A DNA stretch of 64,000 nucleotides, from contig NZ_CP029639.1 in the NCBI RefSeq assembly GCF_003268635.1, forward strand, positions 3,855,501 to 3,919,500, read 5' to 3'. This DNA is from Paenibacillus sp. DCT19 (GTDB lineage Bacteria; Bacillota; Bacilli; Paenibacillales; Paenibacillaceae). A model generated the notes under the pieces. That model was given only the letters and a program-made list of their open reading frames with translations. It was not told the origin of the DNA and did not search any database. Below, piece after piece: positions 60,176 through 64,000 of the stretch (position 1 is the first letter of the stretch; each line of letters starts with the position of its first letter). A program made the position numbers and the translations under genes.

Positions 60176-62014
60176 TTAATACACATCCCGCTGATAACGT
60201 TTATCCTGTTGCAATCTTGTCAGATATTCTGCTGCTTGCTCAGGAGTCAGACCGCCTTCTTGCTCCAGAATAGTTGCAAGTGCACTGTGAACGTCATGAG
60301 CCATCTTTTTCTCATCTCCACAAACATATACACTCGCACCTTCTTGCAACCATTGATACAGCTCTTTGCTGTGTTCCAACATGCGGTGTTGTACATATAC
60401 TTTCTGCTCCGTATCACGGGAGAAGGCTACATCCATCTTTGTGAGAACACCGTCTTTAAGCCAGCGTTGCCACTCCGTCTGGTAGAGGAAGTCTGTAGAG
60501 AAATGCTGATCACCGTAGAACAACCATGATTTACCCTCTGCTCCAGTCTCTTCCCGTTCCCCGAGGAATGATCGGAATGGAGCCACCCCCGTACCAGGAC
60601 CCACCATAATAATTGGGGTGTCAGGATTCTCAGGCAGTTTAAAGTTAGGGTTGTGCTGAATATATATTGGCAGCGTGTCGCCTGCTTCAATGCGCTCAGC
60701 CAAATGTACGGAACATACGCCATAGCGCTCTCTTCCCCGTGCTTCATAACGAACGGTACGCACTGTAAGGTGTACTTCATCTGGGAATGACTTGGAACTA
60801 CTAGCAATTGAATACAGTCGCGCTGGAATCTTCCGCAATACCGCTACAAACTGCCCAGCCGGAATGCCTTGCAGTCTATAATCCTGAACGATATCCAGCA
60901 GGTCACAGCTATTCATCACTTTGCGGAATTCCGAATCATCTGCAAGCAGTGCTGACAGACCGCTCTCAGGTTTCAATTTAGCTAATTGCTCAGCTACGGG
61001 TTTAGTTACAGCAGTAATCTCAAAATAACGCAATAATGCTTCACGTACCGCTACCTGATCCCCTGCTTTGTTCACAGTAACACGTTCATCCGCATTCCAT
61101 TCCATCGCAGCAATTAATTCGTCAACAAGGCGAGGGTGGTTCTCTGGAAATACGCCTAGGCTGTCGCCGGGCTCATAATTCAGGTTAGAACCTTCAAGTG
61201 ACAACTCTACATGGCGCGTTTCCCGATCTGATCCTCTACCATTCAAATTCAGATTTTCCAGCACTTCTGCTTGGAAAGGATTCGTCCGGCTAAATTCCGA
61301 TTCACCGCCGCTAACTGCGGCAACAATTGCTTCGCTCGTCACTGATCCAACTGACGTTGCTGTAGCACTTAATGAAGCCAATACATCATTCATCCACTCC
61401 GCAGCCTGTTCGTCAAAATCAACATCACAATCAACACGTGGAACGAGTGGTGTACCGCCTAGCTCTTGCAAACGTTTATCGAAATCTTTGCCTGTCTGGC
61501 AGAAAAACTCATACGATGTATCTCCCAAAGCCAGAACCGAGTAACGCAAGCTTTCAAGCTTAGGTGCTCGTTTGCTGTTCAGGAATTCATGCAATGGGAT
61601 CGCATTATCAGGTGGTTCACCTTCACCATGAGTACTTACTATGATCAGGAGATTCTCAATTTTTTTCAGTCCGTTCGGTTTGAAATCTCCCATTGAGGAT
61701 AGAGTAACCTGTAGCCCTTGTTCTTCGAGTTTCTTAGCCAGTTTCTTGGATAGTCCACTGGAATTCCCCGTTTGAGAGCCAAAGAGCACTGTTACTTCTT
61801 TTGATGCAACAGGTGTATTTTCAGTCGCAAGGGTTGCCGTCTGAGCAGTCTGAGTTGCAATCGAACCTGACGCCCCTGCCACGCTTCCTTGTTGTGCAGC
61901 TATATATCCGCTCAGCCAAGCCCGTTGTCCATCGGTCAGAGTCGGAAGAAGGCGATTGAGCAATTCCACCTGTTCCTGATTAAATGGGCTGTTAGTCACT
62001 TGTAGTTCCACCAT
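60176..62014 (-). CDS. cysJ: Sulfite reductase (NADPH) flavoprotein alpha subunit CysJ, 612 aa
   Basis: The start is ATG at 62014 ([11 protein letters not shown]), after GAGGTGG. A flavodoxin domain covers residues about 75-220 ([43 protein letters not shown]). A FAD/NADPH reductase module follows: [42 protein letters not shown], and a C-terminal QRDVY. It passes electrons NADPH to FAD to FMN to CysI. Confidence 0.95.
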   Translation of the reverse strand: MVELQVTNSPFNQEQVELLNRLLPTLTDGQRAWLSGYIAAQQGSVAGASGSIATQTAQTATLATENTPVASKEVTVLFGSQTGNSSGLSKKLAKKLEEQGLQVTLSSMGDFKPNGLKKIENLLIIVSTHGEGEPPDNAIPLHEFLNSKRAPKLESLRYSVLALGDTSYEFFCQTGKDFDKRLQELGGTPLVPRVDCDVDFDEQAAEWMNDVLASLSATATSVGSVTSEAIVAAVSGGESEFSRTNPFQAEVLENLNLNGRGSDRETRHVELSLEGSNLNYEPGDSLGVFPENHPRLVDELIAAMEWNADERVTVNKAGDQVAVREALLRYFEITAVTKPVAEQLAKLKPESGLSALLADDSEFRKVMNSCDLLDIVQDYRLQGIPAGQFVAVLRKIPARLYSIASSSKSFPDEVHLTVRTVRYEARGRERYGVCSVHLAERIEAGDTLPIYIQHNPNFKLPENPDTPIIMVGPGTGVAPFRSFLGEREETGAEGKSWLFYGDQHFSTDFLYQTEWQRWLKDGVLTKMDVAFSRDTEQKVYVQHRMLEHSKELYQWLQEGASVYVCGDEKKMAHDVHSALATILEQEGGLTPEQAAEYLTRLQQDKRYQRDVY

Positions 62015-62170
62015 TGTCCACCTCACGCATTGCTTCGATTTTAATTCCTACTAAAATGATCATATTAATAAATTTCTACTACATTGAACCTATCACACCC
62101 AATGGTGAGGGTCAATTTCAATGATTTTATACCATTTATCAGTTTCTCTAATAAAGGACAAAAAACAACA

Positions 62171-62200
62171 AAACCACCCTCTCTAATGGAGGATGGTTTA
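62171..62200 (-). terminator. Terminator after the HxlR regulator
   Basis: AAACCA-CCTC and GAGG-TGGTTT form a stem; on the minus strand it is followed by TGTTGTTTTTTG. Confidence 0.75.
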
Positions 62201-62212
62201 TGCATCATTTTA

Positions 62213-62602
62213 TCAAGTTGTAATCGACGTTGGAGTGTAATCACTAAAACGATTTTCCAGCACTTTGTTTTTGTCACCATACATTTTGTCTAGATGGCTC
62301 TCTCCCCACATACAAATCTGATCAATAATGTTCTGCAAGGTTAATCCGTACTCACTGATCTCATACTCTACTTTCGGAGGAATCTCGTAATAGACGATAC
62401 GGTTTATAATTCCATGCTTTTCAAGCTCACGGAGTTGTTGGGTAAGCACTTTCTGGGTAATAGCGGGAATCGCTCTCCGCAGCTCACTTGTTCGTTTCCG
62501 ACCGGATATCAATTGATGCAAAATGAGAATTCTCCACTTTCCGCCTACTAGTTCTAACAAAGCTTGTACACCGCTCTCATATTTCTTGGTTACTTCTTCC
62601 AC
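62213..62602 (-). CDS. HxlR-family winged-helix regulator, 129 aa
   Basis: GTG start after AGGAGG. Full HxlR pattern: LLELVGGKWRILILHQL, RRAIPAITQKVLTQQLRELE, YYEIPPKVEYEISEYGLTL and ICMWGESH. No N-terminal Cys like that of YodB/HypR, so direct thiol sensing is not evident. It is divergent from an NAD(P)H oxidoreductase with a palindrome in between, so it probably represses that gene. Confidence 0.92.
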   Translation of the reverse strand: MEEVTKKYESGVQALLELVGGKWRILILHQLISGRKRTSELRRAIPAITQKVLTQQLRELEKHGIINRIVYYEIPPKVEYEISEYGLTLQNIIDQICMWGESHLDKMYGDKNKVLENRFSDYTPTSITT

Positions 62603-62635
62603 CCTAATCCTCCTCTATTCAAAGTTCTATTTCTA

Positions 62636-62652
62636 GGTTACCCAAAGTAACC
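62636..62652. promoter_or_regulatory. Probable HxlR operator
   Basis: GGTTAC, CCAAA, GTAACC: a perfect 6-bp inverted repeat, 34 bp upstream of the regulator start and 122 bp before the divergent gene. Confidence 0.7.
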
Positions 62653-62773
62653 GAAGTACTCGAAGGTTTCTACAGCACCTTAAGGTGCGTACTTCTCAGT
62701 AGCACATCATGAAACTTATAATAACATCTGTCATCACGGATCACCAAAATGAGGTTAAAGGAAGGAATTAATC

Positions 62774-63334
62774 ATGAAAATTAAATTAGTTGTTACTCAT
62801 CCTAGACAGGATTCTCTAACATTTGCTGTTATGAACCAATTTATCGTTGGTATAAAAGAGAATCACCATGAAGTCGATATTCTAGACTTGTATCATGATG
62901 GATTTGACCCGCTGTATACCGCGGAAGATGAAAAGGATTGGCAGAATCCCAACAAGCATTATGCTCCTGCTATTCGTAAGGAAATGGATCGAATTCTTGA
63001 TGCCGATGCCATTGTACTGATCTTCCCTATTTGGTGGTATAGTGTGCCTTCGATGCTCAAGGCTTACTTGGATAAAATATGGAACATGGGACTGCTCCAC
63101 AAAGTTAATTCCAAAAAGACACTGTGGATTGGTTTGGCTGGAGGTACAGAGGCCGTTTTCGAAAAATATGGATACAGCGAGATGATTACGAATTATCTCA
63201 ACAACGGTATTGCTGGCTATGCAGGAATTCAACATTCCGATGTAGTCTTCCTTTATGAAACGCTCTCAGAATCCAGGCAACACATCGACGGCTTGCTGGA
63301 ACAAGCCTATCAACTAGGTAGAAGTTTTTCATGA
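62774..63334 (+). CDS. Flavodoxin-fold NAD(P)H oxidoreductase (YwrO/KefF-type), 186 aa
   Basis: The N-terminal THPRQDSLTFAVMNQF is the FMN/FAD phosphate-binding loop of NQO1-type quinone reductases. FPIWWYSVPSMLKAYLDKIW and GLAGGTEAVFEKYGY are family blocks. Starts after GGAAGG. Members reduce quinones or nitro compounds or serve Kef potassium efflux; no Kef gene is here. It is divergent from the HxlR regulator and likely induced by electrophile or quinone stress. Confidence 0.9.
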   Translation: MKIKLVVTHPRQDSLTFAVMNQFIVGIKENHHEVDILDLYHDGFDPLYTAEDEKDWQNPNKHYAPAIRKEMDRILDADAIVLIFPIWWYSVPSMLKAYLDKIWNMGLLHKVNSKKTLWIGLAGGTEAVFEKYGYSEMITNYLNNGIAGYAGIQHSDVVFLYETLSESRQHIDGLLEQAYQLGRSFS

Positions 63335-63403
63335 TTCACGCAGTGAAATGCAGGATTTGAGAAACTAACTCTACCATATTAAATATTGTTTTTTTATAAA
63401 AAA

Positions 63404-63448
63404 TAAACCATCATTGGCATGGAATGATCCTTTTCCAATGATGGTTTA
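63404..63448. terminator. Bidirectional terminator between the oxidoreductase and ABC-F genes
   Basis: TAAACCATCATTGG pairs perfectly (14 bp) with CCAATGATGGTTTA; T-rich tails on the minus strand. Confidence 0.9.
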
Positions 63449-63491
63449 CCTAGTTCATCAACTCTAATGTGAGTTGAACGTTTAAATTTTC

Positions 63492-64000
63492 TTAAGACAG
63501 CTTTTCTACTTCAATTTCTAGAATACCTTCGTTGTCCATGATTCGCAGTTCCACGTTTCGGTAACAACGTCACGGTAAAATTCAGGTTCGTGAGAGATCA
63601 GCAAAATGCTGCCTTTGTATGCTTTGAGTGCACGTTTCAGTTCATCCTTCGCATCAACGTCCAGATGGTTCGTCGGCTCATCGAGTACAAGCAGGTTGGT
63701 TTCATTGTTGATCAGCTTGCACAAACGGACTTTCGCCTTTTCCCCACCACTAAGTACGGCAACTTTACTCTCGATATGCTTCGTTGTTAGTCCGCATTTC
63801 GCTAGAGCAGCACGTACTTCAAACTGGGTATAAGAAGGGAACTCCTGCCAGATCTCTTCGATACAAGTGTTGTAATTCGCATCCTTCATTTCTTGCTGGA
63901 AGTATCCAATCTCCAGATGTTCTCCGCGCTGCACAGTACCTTCCAGAGCTTGAATCTCTCCCAAAATGCTACGCATCAGCGTCGTTTTACCAATTCCGTT
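63492..64000 (-). CDS. ABC-F ATPase, C-terminal part (cut by window edge), frame broken near 63556-63558
   Basis: Only the second cassette is in the window: GYFQQEMKD, signature LSGGEKAKVRLCKL, Walker B LLVLDEPTNHLD, switch LLISHEPEFYRDV. The frame stops at 63518 after an odd tail, but one base added at TTT 63556-63558 (AAA in the gene) restores TENVELRIMDNEGIL and a natural end EIEVEKLS with TAA at 63492-63494. Resembles the YkpA/YbiT/YdiF-type housekeeping ABC-F group. The N-terminal cassette lies beyond the right edge. Confidence 0.82.

Overview
The window looks like chromosomal DNA of a Paenibacillus-type Firmicute. This rests on gene content: strong AGGAGG-type ribosome sites, LicT/BglG antitermination, a BirA-type biotin operator, an S-layer-homology surface protein, GH5 cellulase, ABC-F proteins and SigmaA promoters of TTGACA/TATAAT type. 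No rRNA, tRNA, IS element, prophage or CRISPR array was seen.

Layout: 1-3641 (minus) cell-envelope glycosylation genes (GtrA-like flippase, GT2 polyprenyl-phosphate glycosyltransferase, PMT/GT39-like transferase), divergent from an OmpR-type regulator/histidine kinase pair (3814-6047). 6175-7300 small genes (GNAT acetyltransferase, unknown acidic protein). 7399-10726 a biotin ECF transporter (EcfT, two EcfA, divergent BioY) around a perfect BirA operator. 10859-12770 an ABC-F ribosome-protection gene with a roughly 400-nt attenuator leader containing two short ORFs. 12899-17870 an aryl-beta-glucoside regulon (bglP, licT, bglH), each gene with its own promoter, LicT RAT site and terminator. 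17887-19441 an SDR and a divergent TetR regulator around an inverted repeat. 19711-22554 a secreted GH5 cellulase and a manganese catalase. 22624-27303 a sucrose PTS, GH32 hydrolase and LacI regulator. 27648-29320 an RNase J paralogue. 29538-33865 rhamnose isomerase, a bifunctional rhamnulose-1-P aldolase/lactaldehyde dehydrogenase and TreR. 34012-41510 a giant FN3/SLH surface protein. 41684-43898 esterase, SDR and cupredoxin. 44116-45328 an EamA exporter behind a riboswitch that looks like a variant of the purine class. 45391-50582 a three-gene operon of TerB-N/TerB-C protein, BrxD-like ATPase and Lhr/BrxHI-like helicase, the best candidate for a little-described system. 50713-53911 heme oxygenase plus a biliverdin phytochrome with a degenerate GGDEF domain. 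54338-57914 a Nif3-like protein, two DUF606 transporters flanking a Crp/Fnr regulator, and a YebC-family protein. 58405-62014 assimilatory sulfite reductase (cysI, cysJ). 62213-63334 an HxlR regulator and divergent NAD(P)H oxidoreductase. 63492-64000 the end of a second ABC-F gene.

A dominant feature of the sequence is that fifteen otherwise intact genes are interrupted by nineteen frame breaks. Every one is repaired by adding back exactly one base, usually in a short homopolymer. I read these as consensus deletions (sequencing or assembly error) rather than mass pseudogene formation, and I give gene limits and lengths after that correction while flagging each break.

Themes: carbohydrate uptake under antiterminator, LacI and CcpA-type control; RNA-level regulation (three LicT RAT leaders, an ABC-F attenuator, a riboswitch, and a terminator in the leader of the surface protein); and probable defence or stress functions in the TerB/ATPase/helicase operon.
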